From contig NZ_CP133268.1 of assembly GCF_030915385.1 (NCBI RefSeq), positions 186,001-250,000 on the forward strand: DNA of 64,000 nt, read 5' to 3'. The position numbers and the translations under genes were made by a program. Of this stretch, positions 36,149 through 44,568 are shown in pieces. The DNA is from Neobacillus sp. PS3-12. Lineage in GTDB: Bacteria > Bacillota > Bacilli > Bacillales > Cytobacillaceae. The notes beneath the pieces are model-generated. The model did no database searches and was not told the DNA's origin. It saw nothing but the letters and a program-made list of their open reading frames with translations. Position 1 is the first letter of the stretch, and each line of letters begins with the position of its first letter.

Positions 36149-36325
36149 CTACGCATTATCGGTCATTTTTTTCTTTATATCATCTCTTGGATTCCAACAA
36201 TTAAACTTGTAATATGTTTTTGTTTCATAACCTTGTCGATTACATATTGTTATTATTTTCCTACTTTCCCTTTTTACGAGAAAATATTTACATGTTGCAC
36301 AACAATGATAATCTTTACGGTTCAT
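36149..36325 (-). CDS. 58-aa Cys-rich zinc-ribbon-like protein
   Basis: A small gene with ATG 36325 behind TAGGAAATAA. The product MNRKDYHCCATCKYFLVKRE, then TICNRQGYET and FNCWNPRDD, has four spaced Cys groups (CCxxC, C, C) suggesting a bound zinc. Similar tiny FxCWxP proteins are common in Bacillus; their role is unknown. It precedes the CBO0543-like genes only by position. Confidence 0.65.
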   Translation of the reverse strand: MNRKDYHCCATCKYFLVKRESRKIITICNRQGYETKTYYKFNCWNPRDDIKKKMTDNA

Positions 36326-36356
36326 TTATTTCCTACCCCTAACCACTCAATAGTAG

Positions 36357-36923
36357 TTAGGGAATTGGTTCAAAATTTTTAACTTTACTAATTTTATTGG
36401 CTAATAAGTACATAATGAAATATATAGGGAAGGAATAAATGATGTGCCAATCCTTTATGACGTAAAAACCTAACCATAAGAAAAGAGGTTCGCCTATAAA
36501 TGTACTTACACTTGCAAAAATAATTGCTTTTAGTATAGGAGAAATTTGAGGTTTGATTTGAATTAATGTCATAATAAGTACAGGAATTATAACCCAGTCC
36601 CAAGGTACATACGAAGGAATAGAAGGAATAACCTTTCCAGTATAGTACCACTTTCCATATTGCACTCCTAAGAAATCAAGCCAAGAAGAAATAATGAAAA
36701 CTAACATTCCTACAAATAAAAGACGATTTGAGCTTTCTTTTTTGCGAATTTTTATCCAAAAAACTATTGGTACAATAGTAAAAACTATAAGTGATAACCA
36801 AAAATCCCAATGAAACAACGTATTATCAAGCCAATATTTTAAGTAATCCTCATTTGCTTTCGAAACATCATTATAAAATTCACTGACTTTTTTTATTTTC
36901 TCTTTTGATTGCAATGTTTTCAT
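36357..36923 (-). CDS. CBO0543-type integral membrane protein
   Basis: 188 aa with a short charged N-terminus and five to six membrane helices. Family-type motifs: HWDFWLSLIVFTIVPIVFW, SSWLDFLGVQYGKW, SYVPWDWVIIPVLIM and FIGEPLFLWLGFYV. Function unknown; in Bacillus these occur near sporulation and germination genes. ATG 36923 follows AAGGAAAG. Confidence 0.75.
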   Translation of the reverse strand: MKTLQSKEKIKKVSEFYNDVSKANEDYLKYWLDNTLFHWDFWLSLIVFTIVPIVFWIKIRKKESSNRLLFVGMLVFIISSWLDFLGVQYGKWYYTGKVIPSIPSYVPWDWVIIPVLIMTLIQIKPQISPILKAIIFASVSTFIGEPLFLWLGFYVIKDWHIIYSFPIYFIMYLLANKISKVKNFEPIP

Positions 36924-37123
36924 TTTAATCTTTCCTTGTACTTTTTTTTAGTATTAGAAGAACATAGGAATGATATTCCCTCTTAAACTAAACTGCACTT
37001 TTTTTCAATAAGAAAAGGAGGTGCGCCAGCTACCTCCGTTTTCAAACTCAAGCACCCTTTACTTGAATAACAAAAAGCAATTACCTATTTAAGCCAATCT
37101 CCCTAGTAGGGAAAAATATAGCA

Positions 37124-37570
37124 TTATTTAATTCTTTTTATTAGCACCTCATACCCATAAATAATTAGAGAGAAAGTAATAAATGAGAAAAATATGTGTT
37201 TAGGTCGAAAGTTAACTAGCTTAAAAAGTTTTAACTTTTGAAACAGATAGCTCAGTGGGAAAGAAAAAAGGGTATCTATTATTAAGTTAACCCCAAAATA
37301 TCGTTTTAAATTTCCAAAGGTTAAATGAAAAATCCATAATGTTCCTACAAGGAAAGGTCCAAAAATAAAGCTACCATCATTTAAAAGTTTAACTTTCCAT
37401 CCCCCTTTAACAACCCACCACTTATATGGGACAGCTAACAAACACATTCCTGTAACAAGTAATGAGGCAAAAAGAGAAACGGGTAAATAATGTTTAAATG
37501 ACTTTTTTGGAAGAAAAACGATAGAAATCCAAGGCAATATAAGCTGAATGATTCTAATTATATTAGGCAT
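37124..37570 (-). CDS. Second CBO0543-like membrane protein
   Basis: 148 aa, four helices: PNIIRIIQLILPWISIVFLP, LFASLLVTGMCLLAVPY, FGPFLVGTLWIFHLTFG and FFSFITFSLIIYGYEVL. Same strand and general class as the previous gene but shorter. ATG 37570 with AAAGGGGAAAT upstream. Function unknown. Confidence 0.65.
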   Translation of the reverse strand: MPNIIRIIQLILPWISIVFLPKKSFKHYLPVSLFASLLVTGMCLLAVPYKWWVVKGGWKVKLLNDGSFIFGPFLVGTLWIFHLTFGNLKRYFGVNLIIDTLFSFPLSYLFQKLKLFKLVNFRPKHIFFSFITFSLIIYGYEVLIKRIK

Positions 37571-37726
37571 ATAAATGATTTCCCCTTTTTATCTTAATTT
37601 CCCCTTTTAGTTGGGAATAATTCACAGAGAAATCACTTAAATTATGTGTTGCTTAATTAAATAACCTGTATCGTTACTTCAATAAGAAAAAGCATTACCG
37701 TTGTTCCAGTAATGCACTCCTTTACT

Positions 37727-37733
37727 TTAAGTG
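37727..37733 (+). repeat. Target-site duplication, left
   Basis: TTAAGTG, identical to 40685-40691 on the other side of the IS21 element. Confidence 0.85.
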
Positions 37734-37882
37734 TGTCTATGGCAGAATAAAAATGTAGGGTTTGGCAGTTAATTTATGTAGGTGCTTAGGAGGCTATATA
37801 AATAAAAAAGCCACTTGTCAACAACTTCTCATACAAGTAAACTCTCTGTTATTGGGCTAACAATTACAGGGAGGTATAAGGA

Positions 37883-39385
37883 GTGTTAACAGTGACCGAC
37901 ATCAATTATATCAGACAAGAAGTAAATATAAAAGGTCGCTCTTACTCAGGAGTGGCTAAACAAATGGACAAAGATCCAAGAACAATACAGAAATATGCGG
38001 ATAAAGAAGACTGGAATGAAGTAAAACATAAGCAAACACGGAAAGGACGTGTAATGGACTCTGTTAAGCCGATTATAGATCAATGGCTTAAGGAGGACAT
38101 GCGGAAAAAGAAAAAGTTTCGTAGAACATCAAAGCGAATTTTTGATCAATTAGTTAGTGATTATGGTTTTAAGGGAGCTGACAGAACAGTAAGAGAATAT
38201 GTGTCTAAGAGAAAAGTAGAATTGTTGGATGAGACTGTTAATGCAGCATTGCCATTGGAAGCAAAGCCTGGTACAGCTCAAGTGGATTTTGGGGAAGCCC
38301 CGTTCAAACATAATGGAGAGATCATTGATCTACCATATTTGGTTTTATCCTTTCCTTATAGTAATGCTTTTTATTTTCAAGTTTTTCAATCACAAAATAG
38401 GGAGTGTTTTTTAGAAGGATTGCGGAGAATATTTCACTATATAGGTGGAGTGCCGAAGGCAATCAGGTTTGATAATCTCACCCCAGCTGTTAAGAAGGTA
38501 CTACCAAATGGAGAAAGAGAATTGACAGAGGAATTTCAAAACTTCGTTTTTCATTACGGTTTTCAGGCTGAATTCTGTAATCCGGCCAGTGGAAATGAAA
38601 AAGGCCACGTAGAAGCGATGGTGAAATACATACGAAATAACTTCCTTTTACCGGAAATCCCTTTTTCCGATATAGAGGATTTAAACAAAAGTTTTTGGCA
38701 AGCTGCGGAAAAGGACCGGGAAAGAAAACATTATCAAAAAGAACGTCAAATTGCCGAACTATATTTGGAAGATAAGGATTCGTTATACCAGTTGCCAGCA
38801 AAAGAATATCATTGTGTCCGGCTTGAAGAAGTAAAGGCTGATAAATACGGTTATATCAAAGCAGACAATAAAATTTATTCTACTTCCCCTCGCTTTGCCA
38901 AATGTGAGGTTTTGGCAAGATTATCATTTGATAAGGTTGAAATTTTAACTAAAAAACATGAACTCATTATCGAGCATAGAAGGTTATATGGAAAACAGAA
39001 TAAATCGATGGAATGGCAGCCATATTTAAATTTAATGGCCAAGAGGCCTACTGCCATTAAGTACACTAGTTTTTATGAACAGTTACCCGAAGAGTGGCAA
39101 ACATACTTAGAACAATGTACTGTTCCAGAAAAACAGGAGGCCCTTCGTTTATTATCTGTTTTATTAAAAGAACATGATTTTACATACGCAACTCAAGCAC
39201 TTACCACGGCTTCTGAAAATGGTCATCCATCAGTGGATTCTATCAAGCAGGTTTTCTATCAACTAATTAATGGTCGTGGGCAGAGAAAAGAAATACAGAT
39301 TAAAGGTATGGTTCCTCCATTGCCGACCGCCACAAGAGGTCTGGATCATTATGATCAGTTCTTTCAAAAAGGCGGTGTTTCCTAA
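37883..39385 (+). CDS. istA: IS21 transposase
   Basis: 500 aa. N-terminal HTH (YSGVAKQMDKDPRTIQKYADK), then an RNase H-like DDE core: AQVDFGEAP (first Asp), AIRFDNLTPAV (second Asp), and the Glu in NPASGNEKGHVEAMVKYIR. It cuts and joins the element ends. The start is GTG 37883, 8 nt after GGAGG; GTG 37892 after AAGGAG is nearly as good. Its stop overlaps the istB start (TAATG). Confidence 0.95.
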   Translation: MLTVTDINYIRQEVNIKGRSYSGVAKQMDKDPRTIQKYADKEDWNEVKHKQTRKGRVMDSVKPIIDQWLKEDMRKKKKFRRTSKRIFDQLVSDYGFKGADRTVREYVSKRKVELLDETVNAALPLEAKPGTAQVDFGEAPFKHNGEIIDLPYLVLSFPYSNAFYFQVFQSQNRECFLEGLRRIFHYIGGVPKAIRFDNLTPAVKKVLPNGERELTEEFQNFVFHYGFQAEFCNPASGNEKGHVEAMVKYIRNNFLLPEIPFSDIEDLNKSFWQAAEKDRERKHYQKERQIAELYLEDKDSLYQLPAKEYHCVRLEEVKADKYGYIKADNKIYSTSPRFAKCEVLARLSFDKVEILTKKHELIIEHRRLYGKQNKSMEWQPYLNLMAKRPTAIKYTSFYEQLPEEWQTYLEQCTVPEKQEALRLLSVLLKEHDFTYATQALTTASENGHPSVDSIKQVFYQLINGRGQRKEIQIKGMVPPLPTATRGLDHYDQFFQKGGVS

Positions 39386-40104
39386 TGAATTCTACGATTC
39401 AGGAATATGCAAAAAGATTGAAATTGAGTTGGATTAGACAAAACTACCAGGATGTCAAAGCGACATCCAATGAAGAATATTTGTTAAAACTATTAAAGCT
39501 TGAAGTAGAACAAAGGGAAGAACGTAGAATCAACTTAAACTTAAATCAAGCTTCATTGCCAAAAATTCCTAATGTTCCTTTTAGATGGGATGAAATTGAA
39601 TACAAGCAAGGATTAACAAAGGAATATTTATTGGAAGGACAATTCCTAAATAACCAAGAGAATTTAATTTTCTTTGGAGGAGTTGGAACAGGTAAAACCT
39701 TTTTATCTGCTTTAATTGCATTAAATGCCATACAGAAGTACGGCAAACAAGCCAGATTCTTCACAGTAGCAGGGTTAGTCAATAAATTATTAGAAGCTAA
39801 TGAAAAAGGATCGCTGAGTCGGTTCTTTAAGCAAATTGAAAAACTAGATTTATTAGTGCTAGACGAATTGGGATATATTCCCTTACACAAGCAAGGAGCA
39901 GAACTCCTTTTCCAAGTTATTAGTCTGTGTTACGAAATGAGAAGTCTAATAATTACAACAAACCTCCGGTTTGGAGAATGGAATCACGTATTTGGTGACC
40001 CTATCTTGACAGAAGCCGTCATTGACCGCCTTATACACCACTTGCATTTAGTTGTCTTTAAAGGACCCAGTAACCGAATGAAGGAATCATTACTACAAAG
40101 CTAA
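39385..40104 (+). CDS. istB: IS21 helper AAA+ ATPase
   Basis: 239 aa: Walker A GGVGTGKTF, Walker B LLVLDELGYIPL, sensor ITTNLRFGEW. It selects target DNA and activates IstA. Translation is coupled to istA by the overlap. Confidence 0.95.
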   Translation: MNSTIQEYAKRLKLSWIRQNYQDVKATSNEEYLLKLLKLEVEQREERRINLNLNQASLPKIPNVPFRWDEIEYKQGLTKEYLLEGQFLNNQENLIFFGGVGTGKTFLSALIALNAIQKYGKQARFFTVAGLVNKLLEANEKGSLSRFFKQIEKLDLLVLDELGYIPLHKQGAELLFQVISLCYEMRSLIITTNLRFGEWNHVFGDPILTEAVIDRLIHHLHLVVFKGPSNRMKESLLQS

Positions 40105-40110
40105 TAAAAG

Positions 40111-40180
40111 TGGCGAGAAAGTCATTTTTAATTGCCAAATGCGATTTGGCATCTGACCAGAATGGCAATTAAGTTGGTAG
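40111..40180. repeat. Internal partial copy of the IS21 right end
   Basis: TGGCGAG, then TTTTTAATTGCCA repeats the sequence at 40629-40654 near the true right end. It continues into an inverted repeat (TTAATTGCCA / TGGCAATTAA). It lies between istB and the extra HTH gene. Confidence 0.65.
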
Positions 40181-40226
40181 ATAGTAAGATATTTAACTAA
40201 AAAGTAAAACCGGAGGTTTAAAGTTC

Positions 40227-40550
40227 ATGACTGTTTTAAATGAGCAAGAAGCTACATTTCTACTGCATTCACACGGAATAAAGTGTGATAAGAAAATGGT
40301 GAAACAATGGCTGATTGAAGGAAAAATCAAAGGAACTGAAAATATTGGGAGTTATATTATCGAGGAAGAAGAAGTATTTGAATTCCTGGAAACCTACAGA
40401 TGGGAAGGAACTGCCTACGAAAAAGGAATTGATAATGAAACTAAAATAAAAAGATTATTGGAAGAAATCGCTGATTATAAAAAGCGTATTGAGGATTTAG
40501 AGCAAGAAAACTACAAACTAATGGATCAATTGGGAATCCTCCCATTCTAA
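40227..40550 (+). CDS. IS21 passenger: HTH protein with coiled coil
   Basis: 107 aa, ATG 40227 after GGAGG. The N-terminal ~55 residues (QEATFLLHSHGIKCDKKMVKQWLIEGKIKG... EEEVFEFLE) look like a MerR/excisionase-type HTH, and the last ~40 (IKRLLEEIADYKKRIEDLEQENYKL) like a coiled coil. It lies inside the element, between an internal copy of the right end and the right end itself. A regulator of transposition or a captured gene is possible. Confidence 0.75.
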   Translation: MTVLNEQEATFLLHSHGIKCDKKMVKQWLIEGKIKGTENIGSYIIEEEEVFEFLETYRWEGTAYEKGIDNETKIKRLLEEIADYKKRIEDLEQENYKLMDQLGILPF

Positions 40551-40684
40551 ATTTTTAAAGGCCTAATCCCCCTACTCTTTCCACATTGAGTGGGGGAATT
40601 ATTAAAGAAATATACAAAAAAGAGGAGATGGCGAGTGGCACACTTTTAATTGCCATTCGATACATTTTTTACTTGCCAAAAACA

Positions 40685-40691
40685 TTAAGTG
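40685..40691 (+). repeat. Target-site duplication, right
   Basis: TTAAGTG, matching 37727-37733. It continues as AAAAAATTCACA, the rest of the interrupted dispersed repeat. Confidence 0.85.
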
Positions 40692-40928
40692 AAAAAATTC
40701 ACATAATCTAAGATTAAAATAAATCAGATTCCTTATTTAAAAAGTTAAGACATGGCAATATAAATTCTTTTATATCATCTATATACATTTTCTATATGTT
40801 ATTTCAAACTCTCCAATATAAATTTGAACCAATCTCTCTTAAATAGATGGACGCCACAATATATTGGACAGTAGAATAATTAAAGAGAAAGAAGATGATT
40901 TAATAATCATCTTAGAAAGGATGAGACC

Positions 40929-41626
40929 ATGGAAGAAACAATACTTGAAAATATCGTCGTTGCCTTTTCATCCGGAAAAGACTCCATTTTCTTAGTCAAC
41001 CAATTGTTAAAGGATCCAAGGTATAAAATCATTTCGTTAGTAACAACCTGTACGAACAATGGAAACGTCACTAGTCACCACATTGATGAACAACTAGTAG
41101 AAAAACAAGCAGAAGCCATCGGACTGCCTCTATACAAAATAAAAATGAACGATTTTACCACGGAAAATTTCGAAGATGGTTTAATCAGCACCATGGTTTA
41201 TTTCAGTAAACATTTTGGAGTCACAAAAATCGCTTATGGTGACTTATTTTTGGAAGAGGTCAAGACATATAAAGAAAAATTACTCGCGAAATACGGATTT
41301 GAATTGCTACTGCCATTATGGGGACGGAATACGAAAACATTAGCTCGACAATTGGTGGAAGAAGGATGGAAAGCAACTGTCATATCCATAGATTCAACCA
41401 AATTGTCGTTCCGTTTTTAGGGAAAACCTTGACAAAAGAATGGCTGGAAGCATTGCCTCCTGATGTAGACCCATGTGGAGAGTACGGAGAGTACCATACC
41501 TTTGTATATTATGGACCAATCTTTCAATATCCTATTCCAATAGAAATTGACTATCAAATTATAAACGGAAGGGATCGTTGGAAATTCGTTGGAATTAAAT
41601 TAAAAAGTGAGGAAGATTTGAGATGA
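40929..41626 (+). pseudogene. Diphthine-ammonia-ligase-like ATP-PPase, frameshifted
   Basis: The first frame (ATG 40929, after AGAAAGGATGAGACC) has the PP-loop AFSSGKDS, HIDEQLVEKQAEAIGLPLY and AYGDLFLEEVKTYKEKLL, LLPLWGRNT. The second frame continues NQIVVPFLGKTL, DPCGEYGEYHTFV and a normal C-terminus to 41626. One missing base near 41392-41396 explains the split. The family (ATP_bind_4, ~220-230 aa) includes the eukaryotic diphthamide enzyme; the bacterial role is not established. Confidence 0.85.
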
Positions 41627-41728
41627 TGTTATTATAAAAAATACTTTTAGAAATGTGAAAAAGGAACGGAATTATTCCGATGCCTTTTTCACTATTGCGC
41701 CCGATTGTTGAATATCGTTATTTAAGTA

Positions 41729-41762
41729 AAGCCCCCAATAGTTTAAGTGTAATTTTATTTTT
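41729..41762 (+). repeat. Dispersed repeat tail, copy 2
   Basis: AGCCCCCAATAGTTTAAGTG then TAATTTTATTTTTTAC. It overlaps the 3' end of the next minus-strand gene. Confidence 0.65.
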
Positions 41763-41988
41763 TACCTTTAGACCATTTTATCGTATAGAAACTCGAGTAA
41801 TATATCACTAATAAAATAACCCATCCACGAATACTATCGCTATGGATTTTAATACCGTCGGCACGAAGACACGATAAAATTACAACTGAAATAACAACAG
41901 AAATTAGAATAGCAATTAAATTATCTTTAAAAGTCATATCCTTCTTGGTTGGTTCCCCTTTTTCAAAAAAAAATTCTAAAATTCGCAT
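41755..41988 (-). CDS. Small membrane protein, 77 aa
   Basis: Two hydrophobic helices (LIAILISVVISVVILSCL and GWVILLVIYYSSFYTI) after a charged N-terminus, with a Lys-rich end. No clear ribosome binding site before the ATG. Its last codons lie in a dispersed repeat copy. Family unknown. Confidence 0.45.
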   Translation of the reverse strand: MRILEFFFEKGEPTKKDMTFKDNLIAILISVVISVVILSCLRADGIKIHSDSIRGWVILLVIYYSSFYTIKWSKGKK

Positions 41989-42119
41989 TTATTATACCGC
42001 CTTTATTAGAATAGTTTTAATGAATGCACTCCGTTTCATCCTCTTAAATCCTATTCTATTACATATTTAGATTTCTAAAAATTAATATTATTGTCAAATT
42101 ATTGAGTATCTTTATTCAA

Positions 42120-42215
42120 CTAAATTGCCTGTTAGCACAAGAAGAAAGGGGATCGCCGCAACCATCCCGTCTTTAACATAAGCCCCCGTAACTTTAAGTA
42201 CAATCCTTCACAAAC
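42120..42215 (+). repeat. Dispersed repeat, copy 3 (head, centre and tail)
   Basis: Head AACTAAATTGCCTGTTAG, a central GGGGATCGCCGC..CCATCCCG-type hairpin segment, and the tail AGCCCCCGTAACTTTAAGTA with CAATCCTTCACAAAC (42181-42215). The general layout equals the copies at 48.9 and 54.8 kb. A partial copy (GCACCCGATAATTT) follows at 42356-42372. Confidence 0.6.
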
Positions 42216-42394
42216 TTTATAGTGAACAGTTTTTTAACTTATTGAGTCCAACAATGGTATTCTGAATAACAGCCTTAAAAAGTCATCAAAACTGTCTGCC
42301 ACTTTAGTTCAATAAAAAGAAGGCAGCCGTAGTTGCAACCCTTTTCTTCAAGAAATGCACCCGATAATTTAATATGAAAACAAGTTAAAATACT

Positions 42395-42601
42395 AATTTT
42401 GTCGAAAATCAAAAGTTTTATCAGGAACATCTAATTTATGTCCATTTATAACAACAGTGTCATTATCTATCCATTTGATTTTGGCAGTTTCTTCGTGGTA
42501 GTTCCAATATATATTTTTAGGTTTTTTATCGTCCTTGTTAAAATTCAATTCGCCTCGAATGGCAAAATCAGTGGTTGCACCACCACTAGATACATAAGCC
42601 T
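42395..42601 (-). pseudogene. 5'-truncated DUF5412-like gene remnant, copy 1
   Basis: Minus-strand reading: AYVSSGGATTDFAIRGELNF, KNIYWNYHEETAKIKWIDND, TVVINGHKLDVPDKTFDFR and a stop. This resembles the C-terminal half of DUF5412 proteins of Bacillus; the beginning is missing. A shorter copy lies at 59409-59513. Confidence 0.65.
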
Positions 42602-42604
42602 AAC

Positions 42605-43108
42605 TCAATTTTTTTCATTTCCACTAAACTCCAAAATATTTAAACCCTCGGATGCTTCTGGTGCTTCAAAAAATTTAGTAACATGATTAAACACCGCTTC
42701 CGTATCAAAAGCTGCTCTTTCGGGTTGTTCGTTACGCCTTTGTGCAATTTGACGTAAGCATTGCTCGTTATTCAGATTAAGAAAAATTAGTTGATGGCTT
42801 GCGTTGACCTCTGACGCAATATCCAAAAACCAATTTCGTAGTTTTTGAGTATTAGCTGGAAAATCCATCACTACATCTGTACCGACACTTAATATGTTTT
42901 GGACATGTTTTTTCACCAACGGCTTGAGCTGCGCTGAGAATTTTAGATAGTCCTCAAATGATGCAATCTGATTGGGATAAAGAGATGAAAGCCATTCATC
43001 CTCAGACAATAGTACCGCATGTTTTTCTATCGCTAATTGTTTTGATTTAGTTGATTTTCCTGCGCCCATTTTTCCACAGAAAAAGTATAGCGTCCCCAGT
43101 TGTTTCAT
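42605..43108 (-). CDS. P-loop kinase-like ATPase (AAA_33 type)
   Basis: 167 aa. Walker A FCGKMGAGKSTKSKQLA at residues 10-26, LLSEDEWLSSLYP (acidic substrate loop), VVMDFPANTQKLRNWF (Walker B-like) and a lid region LRQIAQRRNEQPERAAFDT. Typical of small predicted zeta-toxin/nucleotide kinase-like proteins; the substrate is unknown, and no antitoxin gene is adjacent. ATG 43108, the upstream site is weak. Confidence 0.75.
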   Translation of the reverse strand: MKQLGTLYFFCGKMGAGKSTKSKQLAIEKHAVLLSEDEWLSSLYPNQIASFEDYLKFSAQLKPLVKKHVQNILSVGTDVVMDFPANTQKLRNWFLDIASEVNASHQLIFLNLNNEQCLRQIAQRRNEQPERAAFDTEAVFNHVTKFFEAPEASEGLNILEFSGNEKN

Positions 43109-43215
43109 ATTTTTTAAACCCTCGCGCTTATTTTAGTTTAAACTTTTTACTTCGTTAGTTCCCATATACATTCTCTTCTTATTAATATTTAGACGTTCAG
43201 ATTTATATCCATTCG

Positions 43216-43420
43216 GTTAAATTCTCCATTCTTAAAACAGTAGAATTTCCAATAAATTCTTTTAATATCCCTATGAGTTACACCATCACGAAGAACTACA
43301 TCAATAAGCAAATTTTTATCTATTTTAAAATAACAAGCTGTTTTAAAGTGGGCAGTTGATACGAACGAAAAGACCGCTTTCCGCTAGCGGTCTACACTTG
43401 GCCCTTCTACCTTCACCTTT
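43216..43420 (-). pseudogene. Shortened relic of the papain-like hydrolase gene and its upstream DNA
   Basis: 43216-43320 matches codons of the gene at 33985-34494 (34243-34345; KNLLIDVVLRDGV.. region), and 43320-43420 matches DNA upstream of that gene (34555-34660), so ~210 bp between them, including the start, has been deleted. No frame is open. Confidence 0.75.
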
Positions 43421-43498
43421 ATTTAGATTCATTTGGTCAGTTTCATAAGGTTGCTAGAGTTAGAACTGAAAATAAAGCAAATAGATTGGTTTTTCCGG

Positions 43499-43861
43499 TT
43501 ACATTTCATTTACTGGCTTATTGTATCCGCTATCGCCGTAGGGTTGCAATTTCTCCAGCCATTTCTTTTTCATTTGCTTTAATTCCCACCGCTTATCTAT
43601 AAATTCACCAGCGTCTTTCTCTTCCAACACCTTATAAGTAAATGCTTCAACCCCTAGTTCCTGCCAATCCTTTTGTAACTGAGAGTTGGCGAACCTCCCC
43701 ATATTAAGTTGCATTTGTAGGGTCAACCATTTGTTTTTAAGATTGGGATAGCTGTCTACGTAAATTTTTCCATTGATTTGATTTGCTATTTGGAATACAC
43801 CCATATAGGTCTTAATTTGTTTGTATTCCTCTTGCAACTCCTTGCGTTTATTCTTGTCCAT
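43499..43861 (-). CDS. GIY-YIG-like family protein
   Basis: 120 aa. MGVFQIANQINGKIYVDSYP, then NMGRFANSQLQKDWQELGVEAF and FTYKVLEEKD match the fold of a Bacillus GIY-YIG family, but the GIY and YIG triplets are MGV and IYV and the usual Arg/Glu are not evident, so nuclease activity is doubtful. ATG 43861 follows TAAGGAGGAAATC. Confidence 0.7.
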   Translation of the reverse strand: MDKNKRKELQEEYKQIKTYMGVFQIANQINGKIYVDSYPNLKNKWLTLQMQLNMGRFANSQLQKDWQELGVEAFTYKVLEEKDAGEFIDKRWELKQMKKKWLEKLQPYGDSGYNKPVNEM

Positions 43862-43922
43862 GATTTCCTCCTTAAATTTTCTTCGAAGTTATCCCCCACA
43901 TTGTTCACAAACTGTTTTCTAA

Positions 43923-44408
43923 TCATTTCTTAGTCATTTCTTTCTCCCTTATCAGTTGCTCCATTTCTGCCAAGAATAGATCAATTCTTCGGTCTATTTC
44001 TTTATCATCATGATGGAGGATCGAAGCCAATCTTCCTATACGAATTTGTTTCTCTCTTTCCTTTTGAAGCCTCTGGATTTGCTCTAGGTAAGGCTCTGTC
44101 TCGTCAACCCCTTCATTGACTCTTTTCTTAGTGAGCAGCATTTGGATATCAATCTTATTAATTGGGTCGAGATTTTTTGTGAAATGATTCTCATCCACTA
44201 AATACGATTCATCAATATCAAAATAGTCACTAAGTGTTTTCAATCTTTCTTGCGGAATTGGTCTGCGTTTCTTAATCCAATCTGAAAATTGTTGAGGAGT
44301 AATATTTAACTCTCTACCGATTCCTGAATATGACTGTTTATTGACCAATACAAGGTATTCTAAAGTGGTTTTAGCGTTTAGAATGTTCTGAGCACTCATT
44401 CTTTTCAC
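43923..44408 (-). CDS. XRE-family transcriptional regulator
   Basis: 161 aa. N-terminal Cro/CI-type HTH (YSGIGRELNITPQQFSDWIKKRRPIPQERLKTL), then a helical C-terminus probably for dimerisation. Three near-identical palindromes lie directly upstream (44414-44482), so strong autorepression is likely. It is followed by the GIY-YIG-like gene 62 bp downstream on the same strand, possibly cotranscribed. The start at 44408 (ATG AAA) or 44399 has AAGGGTGAAAAG. Confidence 0.8.
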   Translation of the reverse strand: MKRMSAQNILNAKTTLEYLVLVNKQSYSGIGRELNITPQQFSDWIKKRRPIPQERLKTLSDYFDIDESYLVDENHFTKNLDPINKIDIQMLLTKKRVNEGVDETEPYLEQIQRLQKEREKQIRIGRLASILHHDDKEIDRRIDLFLAEMEQLIREKEMTKK

Positions 44409-44413
44409 CCTTC

Positions 44414-44482
44414 GACGTAATTTACGTCAATAATAACAAAAAGACATAAATTACGTCAATGCTTTTTGACATAATTTATGTC
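44414..44482. promoter_or_regulatory. Triple palindromic operator
   Basis: GACGTAATTTACGTC (44414-44428), GACATAAATTACGTC (44443-44457) and GACATAATTTATGTC (44468-44482): 15-bp dyads of consensus GACRTAAWTTAYGTC, 29 and 25 bp apart, immediately upstream of the XRE regulator. They should be its binding sites. Confidence 0.8.
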
Positions 44483-44568
44483 CATAGTAATCCCACAGCA
44501 AAAAAATTTTTTTTAAAGTAATCTGTTCCATTTAGTTGAATAACAAAAAGTCAGCTAGAACAGCCGGC

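Larger units (their letters stand above)
37734..40684 (+). mobile_element. IS21-family insertion sequence, 2,951 bp
   Basis: The left end TGTCTATGGCAGAATAAAAA and the right end (reverse complement TGTTTTTGGCAAGTAAAAAA) are imperfect inverted repeats with further sub-terminal TTGGCA-TTAA repeats, as in IS21. A 7-bp target duplication TTAAGTG flanks both ends. It carries istA, istB and a third gene with an HTH domain. All three frames are intact, so it may be active. The target is a copy of the dispersed repeat: joining the flanks gives TTTAAGTG followed by AAAAAATTCACA. Confidence 0.92.

Noticed and set aside
42605..43108. Zeta-type toxin of a toxin-antitoxin pair
   Set aside because: The P-loop kinase has a similar motif, but no epsilon-like antitoxin or small partner gene is adjacent.
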